This document shows, one piece after another, positions 16,527 to 24,805 of a stretch of DNA of 64,000 nt (the stretch's first letter is position 1; every line of letters begins with the position of its first letter). A model generated the notes under the pieces. It was not told the DNA's origin and ran no database searches. It was given only the letters and a program-made list of their open reading frames with translations. Source of the DNA: Deltaproteobacteria bacterium (lineage in GTDB: Bacteria; Myxococcota_C; UBA6777); the NCBI GenBank assembly GCA_002731275.1, contig PCBK01000044.1, positions 20,399 through 84,398 on the forward strand. Direction: 5' to 3'. A program made the translations under genes and the position numbers.

Positions 16527-17777
16527 TCAGAAGCTTTGATTGAGGAGGACTGTGGAGGAGCGTGTGGGGGTGAGGGGGGTTTTATTTGTGGGTAGATGAA
16601 GCGCAGTTGGCTTGGCTTTTGGTTTTGGTTGCAAGAAGAGGATCACAGCTGTTGCAACTGCTGCTGCGGAGAGACCAATGCAGACATTGGCCATCACAGC
16701 GCTGGTTCGTCCTGCGTCGACGAGTGGTTTGATCTTGGTGTTATAGCTCGTGGGGGCACCCTGCAAGCTTTTGTTGATCTCTGTTTCCACCTTGTTTTGT
16801 GAGTTCTGTGCATCGAGACCAAAAGCCAAGACACCACCAGCCGAAGCGACGGCGACGCTCACTGCAATCCAACCCCAGAAGGTCGGTTTTTTCCACAGGG
16901 GAACAGTCGAAACAGGCTTTTTGGCGGGGGTACGTTTGGCCATCGCCACACGGCGGGGAGGTGTTCGCTTTAGCACCATACGTCTGACGGGCGCTTTGCG
17001 CGCAACGACAGCCCGACGGACAGGATTTTTGCGCGCAACAATACGTTTCATCGGCGGCGTGCGACGTTCGACGATGCGTTTGACGGGTGGTGTGCGGCGG
17101 ACCATCGCGACAACACGACGAGGTGGAGGTGTTCGGCGTTCAACAACACGACGAGCAGGGGGAGGCGTACGACGCTCGACAACGCGACGTGCTGGAGGTG
17201 TACGACGCATCGCGACGACGAGGCGTCGCACTGGAGGCGGTCGACGACGAACAGCGCGTCTGACAGGTGCCTTTCTCGCGATGACGCGTCTTCTTGGGGC
17301 CGGAGGTGCCCCAAACATCTTGTTGGACAACTTGGTGATCGCTCGGCCCGTTGCCGTTCTTTTGAAGATCAAGTTGACCTGTTTGATGGTCTTTCCTGTA
17401 CGAGCATCGATCTTGCGAAACAACGCTTTGGCACGACTACCCGCAGGCAGGACGCGCACATGGAACAACCAGCGTGCTTGTCTCATGCTTCCCAATTTGG
17501 CCATACAACCGGGAGTATCACCGACACAGCCCAGCGTCATCCGCGCCATGTTGATCCCCATGCTGTTGGGGGGGAGCAGTTTATACGCCCTTTGACGGCG
17601 GATTTTGCTACGTAGACCCTTATTGAGCTTCGCGACAACACTCGCAGGCGCACCTTCTGCACCCAAAAAGTCCGCGACCGCTTTGGCCCAACTCGTCGTT
17701 GGGATGAGCACGCAGAACCCTACAAATACACACATACATGCCCACAAACGGGCGTTCTTTTTTCTTTGAACATCCAT
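16527..17777 (-). CDS. Arg/Pro-rich repeat membrane protein
   Basis: This 416-residue protein has an N-terminal hydrophobic signal (about residues 14-31, ending SWA), a small domain of about 120 residues with two Cys pairs nearby (TLGCVGDTPGC), then a striking low-complexity region (about 160-310) of repeated RRTPPxRRVVE/ARKAPVRR units, and two transmembrane segments (about 322-342 and 370-390). I do not recognise the family. The repeats are strongly basic and probably extended or disordered, and could bind DNA, polyanions or the cell wall. The ATG at 17777 has AAGGAG eight bases upstream; an ATG 11 codons earlier has none. Its stop codon lies in the end of the adjacent repeat unit. Confidence 0.7.
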   Translation of the reverse strand: MDVQRKKNARLWACMCVFVGFCVLIPTTSWAKAVADFLGAEGAPASVVAKLNKGLRSKIRRQRAYKLLPPNSMGINMARMTLGCVGDTPGCMAKLGSMRQARWLFHVRVLPAGSRAKALFRKIDARTGKTIKQVNLIFKRTATGRAITKLSNKMFGAPPAPRRRVIARKAPVRRAVRRRPPPVRRLVVAMRRTPPARRVVERRTPPPARRVVERRTPPPRRVVAMVRRTPPVKRIVERRTPPMKRIVARKNPVRRAVVARKAPVRRMVLKRTPPRRVAMAKRTPAKKPVSTVPLWKKPTFWGWIAVSVAVASAGGVLAFGLDAQNSQNKVETEINKSLQGAPTSYNTKIKPLVDAGRTSAVMANVCIGLSAAAVATAVILFLQPKPKAKPTALHLPTNKTPLTPTRSSTVLLNQSF

Positions 17778-18010
17778 GCCAATGGCTCCTTGAGATGCTG
17801 GAGAATCCATCGTTTCTATTCCATATTCCGACGAGCATAGAACGCATCGCCACGACTGTCAACTTCCAAACACATCCTCATCCCCTGCTTGAGGATCGGT
17901 GCTGCTGCACATAACACAACAACACAGAAAAGAGTTGCTTTTCTTTTTCCAACGCATCATATATCTTGATGATCTTTTTCACTCCTTCTTTTGCCGATAA
18001 AGGCGGATAT

Positions 18011-19963
18011 ATGGCTGCAAGAAAACGTCGTGACCTCAACGCATGGGCCTCTCTTCTCGATTTGATCGATGCGCCCGATCACCCAGCCAATGCCTCACAA
18101 AAGCAATCCCCACCCACCACCCAGGAACCACCCTCACAAAATGACGCTACATTATACAATGTAGAGGTCGATGCACCTGAAACCCCTGATGAGGTCACTC
18201 TTCCGGCTGAGGAGCAGAACACAACACCTGTCCACACAGAGTCTCCTGATGTCATCGCAAAAGAGCCCGAAGTGACAGCTCCTGTGAAGGAAGCTTCGAC
18301 AGCTCCTGCCCCAGTCACGACGGAAGAAGATGCGCTGTTTTGGGAGCAAGTCATCGCCGCTGAATTTGGTGAAGACATCCAAAAAGCCGAGCAAAAAGAG
18401 AAGGCCGAGTCGGCCGCTGTCACGATCGTCAAGAAGGGCAAAAAGATCGAGACCAAAGCGATCGCCAAAGAAGAAGTCCCTTCGCTCAAGAGAGAGTTGG
18501 AGGAAGATCCATTTGTCCTGACTGTCAGCGCTCTCGTTCAGCAGATCAACCGCAGACTCGACGAAAAAGTAGGGCGCGTCGCCGTCCAAGGAGAACTCTC
18601 CAACGTCTCCAAGCCACGCTCTGGCCACGTCTACTTTAGTCTCAAAGATCCTTTTGGTGTGATTTCAGCGGTGATGTTCCGTCGCTACCATGAACGACTC
18701 GATTTTCCCGTGAAAAATGGTATGGAGGTCTTGTGTCGTGGTGGATTGACGATGTATGGCGTCAGAGGGAAACTCCAAATCGTCGTCGACTCCATGGAAC
18801 TTGTGGGGATCGGGAAGCTCGCGGTTGCGTACGAAAAACTTAAAGAAAAACTCGACGCTGAGGGACTTTTCCTCCCTGAACACAAGAAACCATTGCCCAC
18901 TTATCCCAAAAAGATCGGTCTGCTGACCTCGGCGACAGGGGCTGCGATCCAGGATCTTATGCAGGTGTTATCACGTCGTTGGCCCGGTTGTTCGCTGTTG
19001 CTCGCACATTGTCAGGTGCAAGGCAAAGAGGCTGGTAAGGACATCGTCGCCGCGCTCACATTGCTCGATCAACAAGAAGGACTCGATTTGATCATCCTCG
19101 GACGTGGTGGTGGCTCTCTCGAAGATCTTTGGCCCTTCAACGAAGAAGAAGTCGCGCGCGCTGTCTTCCAAGCCCGACACCCCATCGTCGCAGGTGTCGG
19201 CCATGAGACCGACACCACCATCGTCGATTTTGTCGCCGATGTCCGCGCCGCAACCCCCTCTGCTGCAGCCGAAGTCGCGGTCCCTGATGAGTCCGTTATA
19301 CGCGAGCGATTGCTTGAGTATGAACAGCGCATCGCTCGGGCAATGAGGCACCAACTACAAGAGACACGTCTCACTCTGCGCTCTCTCGAACACGAGATCA
19401 AACCTCCTCTTCACCAAATCGAACGTTATCACAGACGCTTTGAGCAATACGAGCACAGACTACAGCGCGGTATCGAGAAGTCACTCGAACAACATCGCCG
19501 CTTTGATGATTATGAACGTCGGTTTATCCAGGCGATGCGACGCCAGTTGGCGAGTGAGAAACGTGTCGAGCCCAGAAAACAACGCGCCTATCGAGCGATG
19601 AAACATCGCATCGCCGAACAACGTAGACGTCTGTATCTCCTACAGAGTCGCCTTGAGAGGCGTGATCCACTCCGTCAACTCGAACAGCTTCGGGAACAAT
19701 TGCAAGCTCGCTCGCAACGACTGGAATATCTCGGTCAACAACTCCTCAAAGAGAAACAACATCAACTTCAACTCGCGATGAGACGGTTACAAGATCTTTC
19801 ACCACTGCGCGTTCTTGAGCGTGGGTATGCGCTTGTCTTCGATGAAGAGGAGCGTGTGCTTCGCGACGCAACACAGCTCTCCGAAGGTGAGCAGCTAAAC
19901 ATTCGTCTCTCCAAAGGTCGGGTACGTGCTGAGGTCAAAGAGGTCCTTGGGGAAGAGTCATGA
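18011..19963 (+). CDS. xseA: Exodeoxyribonuclease VII large subunit
   Basis: The 650-residue product is the large subunit of exonuclease VII, a single-strand-specific DNA exonuclease. After an N-terminal extension of about 165 acidic, Ala/Thr/Pro-rich residues comes the OB-fold (LTVSALVQQINRRL at about 170, then VQGELSNVSKPRSGHVYFSLKD), then the catalytic domain with LLTSATGAAIQDL (about 303), GRGGGSLEDLWPFNEE (about 363) and GVGHETDTTIVDFVAD-type motifs (about 394). A long coiled-coil rich in Arg/Gln runs from about 440 to 620. E. coli XseA is about 456 residues, so this one is enlarged at both ends. xseB is not adjacent. AAAGGCGG precedes the ATG at 18011. Confidence 0.93.
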   Translation: MAARKRRDLNAWASLLDLIDAPDHPANASQKQSPPTTQEPPSQNDATLYNVEVDAPETPDEVTLPAEEQNTTPVHTESPDVIAKEPEVTAPVKEASTAPAPVTTEEDALFWEQVIAAEFGEDIQKAEQKEKAESAAVTIVKKGKKIETKAIAKEEVPSLKRELEEDPFVLTVSALVQQINRRLDEKVGRVAVQGELSNVSKPRSGHVYFSLKDPFGVISAVMFRRYHERLDFPVKNGMEVLCRGGLTMYGVRGKLQIVVDSMELVGIGKLAVAYEKLKEKLDAEGLFLPEHKKPLPTYPKKIGLLTSATGAAIQDLMQVLSRRWPGCSLLLAHCQVQGKEAGKDIVAALTLLDQQEGLDLIILGRGGGSLEDLWPFNEEEVARAVFQARHPIVAGVGHETDTTIVDFVADVRAATPSAAAEVAVPDESVIRERLLEYEQRIARAMRHQLQETRLTLRSLEHEIKPPLHQIERYHRRFEQYEHRLQRGIEKSLEQHRRFDDYERRFIQAMRRQLASEKRVEPRKQRAYRAMKHRIAEQRRRLYLLQSRLERRDPLRQLEQLREQLQARSQRLEYLGQQLLKEKQHQLQLAMRRLQDLSPLRVLERGYALVFDEEERVLRDATQLSEGEQLNIRLSKGRVRAEVKEVLGEES

Positions 19964-21613
19964 CGCTCGTAAGTTGAAGAGTCCCGAAAGATCCGTAAGA
20001 ATCGTCCTGATATGTTGTAGTTGGGGGGAGGCTTCGAGCGCTTGGTGGCCTCTTTTGCGGATAGGATTGTTGCGCAAGTTGAGCCTTTTGAGGCAGGGGA
20101 GAGTCGTTGCCTTCGCGATAATCGCAGCACCTTCAGGTTTGATTTTGTTACGGCTGAGATCGAGGGTTTCCAGTGTGCGAAGACGTGAGGTCTGTGTGAG
20201 GGCACGAAGACCACGTTCTCCTATACGATTTTTGCTGATATCGAGGTGGCGGAGTTGGGGGAAGTTTGTTGACGTGACGATGTGTTCGACACCTTCATCT
20301 TCAAGCTCGCAATTGTTGAGTTGAAGCTTCTCAAGGTACTGAAAGTGAGGAGCGCTTGCGAGATATTTCGCGCCTTCTGGACCGATCTTGCAATGAGAAA
20401 GATGTAGCTCTTTGAGTCCTTTCAGATATGGGGAGCTGGAGAGGTGTCTTGCGCCTTCTGGACCGAGCGGGTTTCTCGACAACTCCAGGAATGTGAGCTT
20501 TGTGAGCGCTGGGTTCTGTGTGAGTGTCTTGACGCCTTCTTGTGTGATCCCGTTGCCCATCAATCGCCACTCCTCTAGCTGCCCAAGTGCGCCAGAGTGG
20601 CAGATATGTTGGATGCCTTCATCGCCGATATTGTTTCCTGTGAGGGACCACGTCTTGAGTTGTGCGAGTGTGTTCGCCATACCGAGAAAACCGTCTGCTG
20701 TGATGTGGTTGGTCGCGAGATGGAGGTGTTCGAGCTGTGTGAGTTGCGTGGAACATACAATGGCATTTGCGCCTTCGACACCGATACGGTTTCCTGCAAG
20801 CCAGAGCTCTTTGAGACTCGATAAGTTTGGGGACTGAGCGATACAGGTCGCGCCTTCATCGCCGACGTCATTCATACTCACTGCGAGGGTGTGGAGTCCT
20901 GTAAGAGAGGGCGCTTGGGAGAGCGCGCAGATTCCTCTGTCACCGACTTGGTTATCATATAGATAGAGGTGCTGGAGTTGTGAGAGATATGGGGAGCGAG
21001 AGAGGGCGAGCATCGCCTCATCGTCGAGCTGGTTTTTGGAGAGTCTCAGTGAGGTGAGCGTCGAGATATTAGGGGAGTGGGCGAGCGTGTCGATGTGTTT
21101 GTCTGTGAATTGGTTGTGGGATAGATCGAGCTGTGTGAGCGATGTGAGGACTGGAGAGTTGGCGATGATGTCGGCGACTTGTGGCCCCATATGTCTGGCG
21201 ATCAGGGAGCGTAGTTGTGAAAAGGTCGAGATGTTGGCGACTGGGACGAGCGCTCTGTGTCCAAGGTGACGGACGTCGAATTCGATCTCGTGGAGCTGAG
21301 AGAGCGCAGATGTATGACAGAGTTGGGTGAGTTGTTCCTCTGTGAGTTGGTTGTGTGAGAGCTGGAGACTATGGAGCAGCCGACATTGCGAAGGAAGCTG
21401 ACCTTGTAGAAGATCCTCCCAAAGATCTTTGAGGGTGAGTGTTTTGCACTCGGCTGGCCATGCGAGGAGGTGTTGTTGGGCGTAATCGATGGCGAGCTGT
21501 TTGTCGGGGCCTTCTGTCCAGAACCGCAAGAAGTCGAAGAGCGTCCGAAAGTGTTTGTGGGAAGGAGCGTGAGTGAAAAGTTTGCGAAGCTGTGCGAACT
21601 TGTCGTCGGACAT
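19958..21613 (-). CDS. Leucine-rich-repeat protein (ribonuclease-inhibitor type)
   Basis: This 551-residue protein consists of about 80 N-terminal helical residues and some 16-17 leucine-rich repeats of 24-28 residues (typical unit LxxLxxLxLSxNxLxDEGxxxL), running to the C-terminus. The DEG/PEG-containing pattern is that of the ribonuclease-inhibitor or GALA class of repeats. There is no signal peptide, so a cytoplasmic protein-binding scaffold is likely. Such proteins expand in myxobacteria-like genomes; partner unknown. The ATG at 21613 has GGAGAAAG seven bases upstream; a GTG nine codons earlier is less likely. Its 3' end overlaps the convergent xseA end by 6 bp. Confidence 0.85.
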   Translation of the reverse strand: MSDDKFAQLRKLFTHAPSHKHFRTLFDFLRFWTEGPDKQLAIDYAQQHLLAWPAECKTLTLKDLWEDLLQGQLPSQCRLLHSLQLSHNQLTEEQLTQLCHTSALSQLHEIEFDVRHLGHRALVPVANISTFSQLRSLIARHMGPQVADIIANSPVLTSLTQLDLSHNQFTDKHIDTLAHSPNISTLTSLRLSKNQLDDEAMLALSRSPYLSQLQHLYLYDNQVGDRGICALSQAPSLTGLHTLAVSMNDVGDEGATCIAQSPNLSSLKELWLAGNRIGVEGANAIVCSTQLTQLEHLHLATNHITADGFLGMANTLAQLKTWSLTGNNIGDEGIQHICHSGALGQLEEWRLMGNGITQEGVKTLTQNPALTKLTFLELSRNPLGPEGARHLSSSPYLKGLKELHLSHCKIGPEGAKYLASAPHFQYLEKLQLNNCELEDEGVEHIVTSTNFPQLRHLDISKNRIGERGLRALTQTSRLRTLETLDLSRNKIKPEGAAIIAKATTLPCLKRLNLRNNPIRKRGHQALEASPQLQHIRTILTDLSGLFNLRAS

Positions 21614-21813
21614 ACACTTTCTCCAGGCTTCTTGTTCCACGTTATTTTTTGGCGAAAGGCCCTATATGTAGGAGCAAATATGTTTCAAAAGTAACTTGTT
21701 TTGGTGCGCAAGTCAAAGTCGTGCTGTGGTGTGTATCCTTTGTGTTTGTTTGCGTTGCTCGTGTGTGATAAGTATCGAGGCGAGAACATGTGTAGACAGA
21801 GAAGGAGTGTACA

Positions 21814-22596
21814 TTGAGTCAAGATCGTGTGAGAGGTGTTCTGTTAGGGTTGGCGGCAGGAGATCTGAATGGTGGTCCAACACAGATGGCGATACGTCTT
21901 GCGGAAAGTCTGATCGAACAGCAAGCTTACAACATCGAGGATGTCGCGTTGCGCTACCTCGCGTGGTGGAAGGAGGGAGCTGTTGATACAGGTCCCACGA
22001 CCGCCTCTGTTATGCGTTTGCTCGAAGAGGGGCACTCCCTCGATCTTGCGACCGCTCGTGTCCACCGCGACACACGAGGGAGAACGGCGGGTTGCAACAC
22101 TGTACAGCGTTGTGGGCCGATCGCGATGGCGTCCTTCCTTGAGAAGGAACATTTGATCCGCTTTGCCGCGCTCGAATCCTCCATCACACACTGGGATCCT
22201 CTCGCAGGTGAGGTGTGTAAAGGACACGTTCTGTTGTGTCGTTCATTGATTGAAGGACTCTCCTGGAAGGACGCGCTCAGACAAGCAGAGTATGGGCGTC
22301 ATTTTCGTGTCGCGAGCGCGATGCGTGTCGATCCTTCTGCGAAGTTGAGCAAGGGAGGATTTGCGCCTGATGTCTTGAAAGCTGCCATTGCCTTCGTCGA
22401 CGCTGCAGACAGTGCGGCCTCTGCGTTACAAGCGGCGTTTGATTTCGCAGGTGGTGCGAACTACGCGCCTGTTTTGGTCGGTGCTCTCGCTGGGGCGCGT
22501 TGGGGGGCGAGCAGTTTCCCCGAAGAGATGTATCAACATGTCGTCGATCTTCCGCGTATTCAAAAGGCTGCAGACACGCTTGCTGCGCAGTGGTGA
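21814..22596 (+). CDS. DraG-like ADP-ribosylglycohydrolase fold, probably inactive
   Basis: The 260-residue protein follows the all-helical ADP-ribosylglycohydrolase (DraG/ARH) plan: VRGVLLGLAAGDLNGGPTQ at the start, an N-x-x-x-x-R-x-GPIAM-like segment (95-105), SITHWDPLAGE (123-133) and GALAGARWG (223-231). The key metal-binding GGDADT-type motif is replaced by GGANYAP (213-219), and the N-terminal acidic metal ligand after GD is also missing, so the di-magnesium site is probably lost. It may be a binding or regulatory protein, or use other chemistry. The start is a TTG with GAAGGAG seven bases upstream. It leads an operon with the sensor kinase 28 bp downstream. Confidence 0.75.
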   Translation: MSQDRVRGVLLGLAAGDLNGGPTQMAIRLAESLIEQQAYNIEDVALRYLAWWKEGAVDTGPTTASVMRLLEEGHSLDLATARVHRDTRGRTAGCNTVQRCGPIAMASFLEKEHLIRFAALESSITHWDPLAGEVCKGHVLLCRSLIEGLSWKDALRQAEYGRHFRVASAMRVDPSAKLSKGGFAPDVLKAAIAFVDAADSAASALQAAFDFAGGANYAPVLVGALAGARWGASSFPEEMYQHVVDLPRIQKAADTLAAQW

Positions 22597-22624
22597 GCGA
22601 TAACATATCGTGTGAGGTGTGTGT

Positions 22625-23824
22625 ATGGCGCAGGAGAATCATCCAACCGCTTCGCTGACTCGACATCAATTGTTTGGGATGTATGCGGCTGTGTACGTCG
22701 TGTTTGGGATCTCACTTTGGCGCGTGATATTCTTCGCGTTGCGCGATCATAGCCCCTACTTTTGGGGCATTGTGCTGGGCTCTTCCCTCCTTTTGCTCTC
22801 CTTTCTTTGGTTTCATCTTTATCCACCTCGCTCCCGTTGCTCGATGGCCTTGTTCTTTCTGTGTCAGGCCATTTTGGTCGAGTCTCTGTGTGTGATCGAT
22901 CGCCAGTATTTTTTAACGCTGGCGTTTTTCTTTCCGGCGATCCCGGGGTTTATACTCTATTTTTCCGGAAGCCAGGGCAAACTTGCGCTGGGCTTGTTTA
23001 TCCTCGTGACGATCTTTATGCGCAGTTGGTGGTTAGGGACTTCGCTCTTTGAGACGTACTATTTGATCTATGCGGGTTATTTTTTGTTGGCTTCTTATGT
23101 CGACATGATCGTACAAGCGCGTAGTGCATTGAGCCGAAGCCAGGCGCTTTTACTCGAACTTCAAGATTCCCACAAAAAGCTCCAAGAGCACGCTCGTCAC
23201 GTCGAAGAGTTAGCCATTACCCGCGAGCGCAATCGACTGGCCCGCGAGCTTCACGATTCGGTGTCACAGATGTTGTTTAGCATCACTTTTCTGACACAAT
23301 CCGCGATGATGCGTTTGAAGGACACCCCAAAAGAGACGAAAAAGCCGATCCTTCAAATAGAGAAAACGGCGAAGAACGCGCTCGAAGAGATGCGCGCCTT
23401 GATCTTTCAATTGCGCCCCATCCAGGATGGTGATGATTTTCTCGTGCTGTTGCGGACGACCCTTCAGGAGTTCACGCAGCGTGATGCTCTAGAGGCGACA
23501 CTGCAGGCACCTGACACTCTCTCGTTGTCTCCTGAGATGACACACCATCTGCTGCGAATGATCCAAGAAGCCTTGCACAATGTCGTCAAACACACAACTT
23601 ACAAGTCTGTGAAGATTGTGGTGCAAATGGACGATGACATGCTCTCGATCGATATCGAGGATGATGGTCCTGGCTTTGACAAGGACGCCAAGCGTTCGAC
23701 GACATTTGGATTGACGAGCATGAAGGAGCGAGCGGAGCTCATCGGCGCCTCACTGGAGGTGAAGACCGCTCCAGGCTCTAATACTTCGATTCTCATCCGC
23801 TTGCCAATGGATGAGAGCGTCTGA
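22625..23824 (+). CDS. NarL-type sensor histidine kinase
   Basis: This 399-residue membrane kinase has five to six N-terminal transmembrane segments (about residues 15-160), a short coiled-coil (165-195), the HisKA_3 dimerisation box with the phospho-acceptor in RLARELHDSVSQ (His near 210), and an HATPase domain with the N box (LHNVVKHT), and the G box DDGPGFD. The input domain is membrane-embedded with no recognisable ligand domain. It phosphorylates the LuxR-type regulator encoded 23 bp downstream. GAGG lies 7 bases before the ATG at 22625; a GTG two codons earlier is possible. Confidence 0.9.
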   Translation: MAQENHPTASLTRHQLFGMYAAVYVVFGISLWRVIFFALRDHSPYFWGIVLGSSLLLLSFLWFHLYPPRSRCSMALFFLCQAILVESLCVIDRQYFLTLAFFFPAIPGFILYFSGSQGKLALGLFILVTIFMRSWWLGTSLFETYYLIYAGYFLLASYVDMIVQARSALSRSQALLLELQDSHKKLQEHARHVEELAITRERNRLARELHDSVSQMLFSITFLTQSAMMRLKDTPKETKKPILQIEKTAKNALEEMRALIFQLRPIQDGDDFLVLLRTTLQEFTQRDALEATLQAPDTLSLSPEMTHHLLRMIQEALHNVVKHTTYKSVKIVVQMDDDMLSIDIEDDGPGFDKDAKRSTTFGLTSMKERAELIGASLEVKTAPGSNTSILIRLPMDESV

Positions 23825-23847
23825 AATGCTTGTGTGATGGAGGAAAT

Positions 23848-24510
23848 ATGGCTCCCATTCGAGTGCTACTCTGTGACGATCACCAGATCGTCCGCGAAGG
23901 TCTCCGAAGCTTTCTTGAGCTTCATGATTCTGTCGAGATCGTAGGGGAATGTGCGAACGGTGTAGAGGTCCTTCAACAGATCGACACGTCTACGCCTGAC
24001 GTGATCTTGCTCGATTTGATGATGCCTCGAAAGAGTGGGTTAGATGTTTTGAGAGAGCTACAACAGCGCGAGGACGCTCCCAAGGTGCTCGTGTTGAGTA
24101 GTTTCTTGGACGATGAGTCCGTCTTTGCAGCCATCGAGGTTGGAGCCGATGGCTATTTGCTCAAGGATATCTCGCCTGCCGAGCTGCTCAAGGCGATCCA
24201 GGATGTCTCCGAGGGACTCTCGCCTCTTCATCCAACCATCGCCCAGAAGTTGATGAAGAAGCTCGCGACACCCCAGAAGAAGCAGGAGAGTCGGAATGTT
24301 GAGGAGCTGACAGAGCGCGAGCAAGAGGTGTTGGGGCTTGTCGCACAAGGACTCAAGAACCGGGAGGTGGGGCAGGCTTTGTGTATCAGCCCAAAGACCG
24401 TTAAGACCCATGTCAGCAACATTTTGTACAAGTTAGGTGTAAAGGATCGTGTCCAACTCGTCATATGGGCACATCAACGTGGGATCGTTGGGGATAAAGA
24501 GACGAAGTAG
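23848..24510 (+). CDS. NarL/LuxR-type response regulator
   Basis: The 220-residue protein has a CheY receiver (acidic pair DD at 10-11, phospho-Asp 56 in ILLDLMMP, Lys near 108 in LLKDISP) and a C-terminal LuxR/GerE helix-turn-helix (about 150-215: LTEREQEVLGLVAQGLKNREV then SPKTVKTHVSNILYKL). It is the cognate DNA-binding partner of the kinase just upstream. GGAGG lies 7 bases before the ATG at 23848. Targets cannot be read from the sequence. Confidence 0.93.
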   Translation: MAPIRVLLCDDHQIVREGLRSFLELHDSVEIVGECANGVEVLQQIDTSTPDVILLDLMMPRKSGLDVLRELQQREDAPKVLVLSSFLDDESVFAAIEVGADGYLLKDISPAELLKAIQDVSEGLSPLHPTIAQKLMKKLATPQKKQESRNVEELTEREQEVLGLVAQGLKNREVGQALCISPKTVKTHVSNILYKLGVKDRVQLVIWAHQRGIVGDKETK

Positions 24511-24728
24511 GCTGCGCAAAGTCCTATGGAATCGAATTTTCAGGGGATGTAATAGGTGGGGGAGAGACTTTTTCTTAGGCCATGTGGCCGAGTCCCAATG
24601 GAGTAGGCTATCTCATCCCATGAAATGACAAAAAATGGTCAGGCTAGCCGATGAGGAAGAGGGGGCGAACTGATATGCTTATCTGCGTTTCATGCAATGT
24701 CGAAAGTGGTCGCATGTTTCACTCAAGT

Positions 24729-24773
24729 CCATCTATTCGGCGAAAGACTTGAAGGTCTTAGTCGGGTAGATGG
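24729..24773 (+). promoter_or_regulatory. Structured leader upstream of the cytochrome gene
   Basis: CCATCTA (24729-24735) pairs with TAGATGG (24767-24773). Inside, AAGAC and GTCTT form a second short stem around TTGAAG, leaving an asymmetric internal loop. The structure ends 32 bases before the cytochrome start codon, so it would sit in the 5' leader of the exported module. I looked for a GEMM (cyclic-dinucleotide) riboswitch, common upstream of cytochrome genes in this part of the tree, and do not see its core. Confidence 0.35.
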
Positions 24774-24805
24774 TGTTTTGACACATGCCAGAGAGGATAA
24801 GCACG

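Larger units (their letters stand above)
15021..16532. repeat. Cluster of six intergenic repeat units, three in each orientation
   Basis: The whole 1.5-kb gap between two convergent genes is built from one repeat unit of roughly 165-245 bp. Three copies read leftwards (about 15021-15190, 15191-15399, 15400-15650) and three rightwards (about 15860-16030, 16045-16290, 16310-16532). In the rightward sense a unit starts with a long hairpin, continues through GGTGGTGAGTTTGTTGAGG and a TGTTGCRAAGCGTACGA-like segment, and ends in AAGTGCAACGTCCGCCGGA (16002-16020, 16262-16280, 16511-16526). The units differ by internal insertions. No open frame runs through them. The centre (15650-15860) has two copies of a GGCAAGGGGAGCGATGCA segment. 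The last unit supplies the stop codon of the gene at its right edge. Confidence 0.8.

Noticed and set aside
15021..16532. CRISPR array
   Set aside because: The units are 165-245 bp, differ by insertions and occur in both orientations, unlike CRISPR repeats.
16750..17595. Plus-strand reading opposite the Arg/Pro-rich gene
   Set aside because: It is the antisense of a repetitive coding sequence, with no ribosome site or family features.
24511..24805. GEMM (cyclic-dinucleotide) riboswitch
   Set aside because: The sequence lacks the characteristic GCAAACC and GACGCAAAGCC-like segments.
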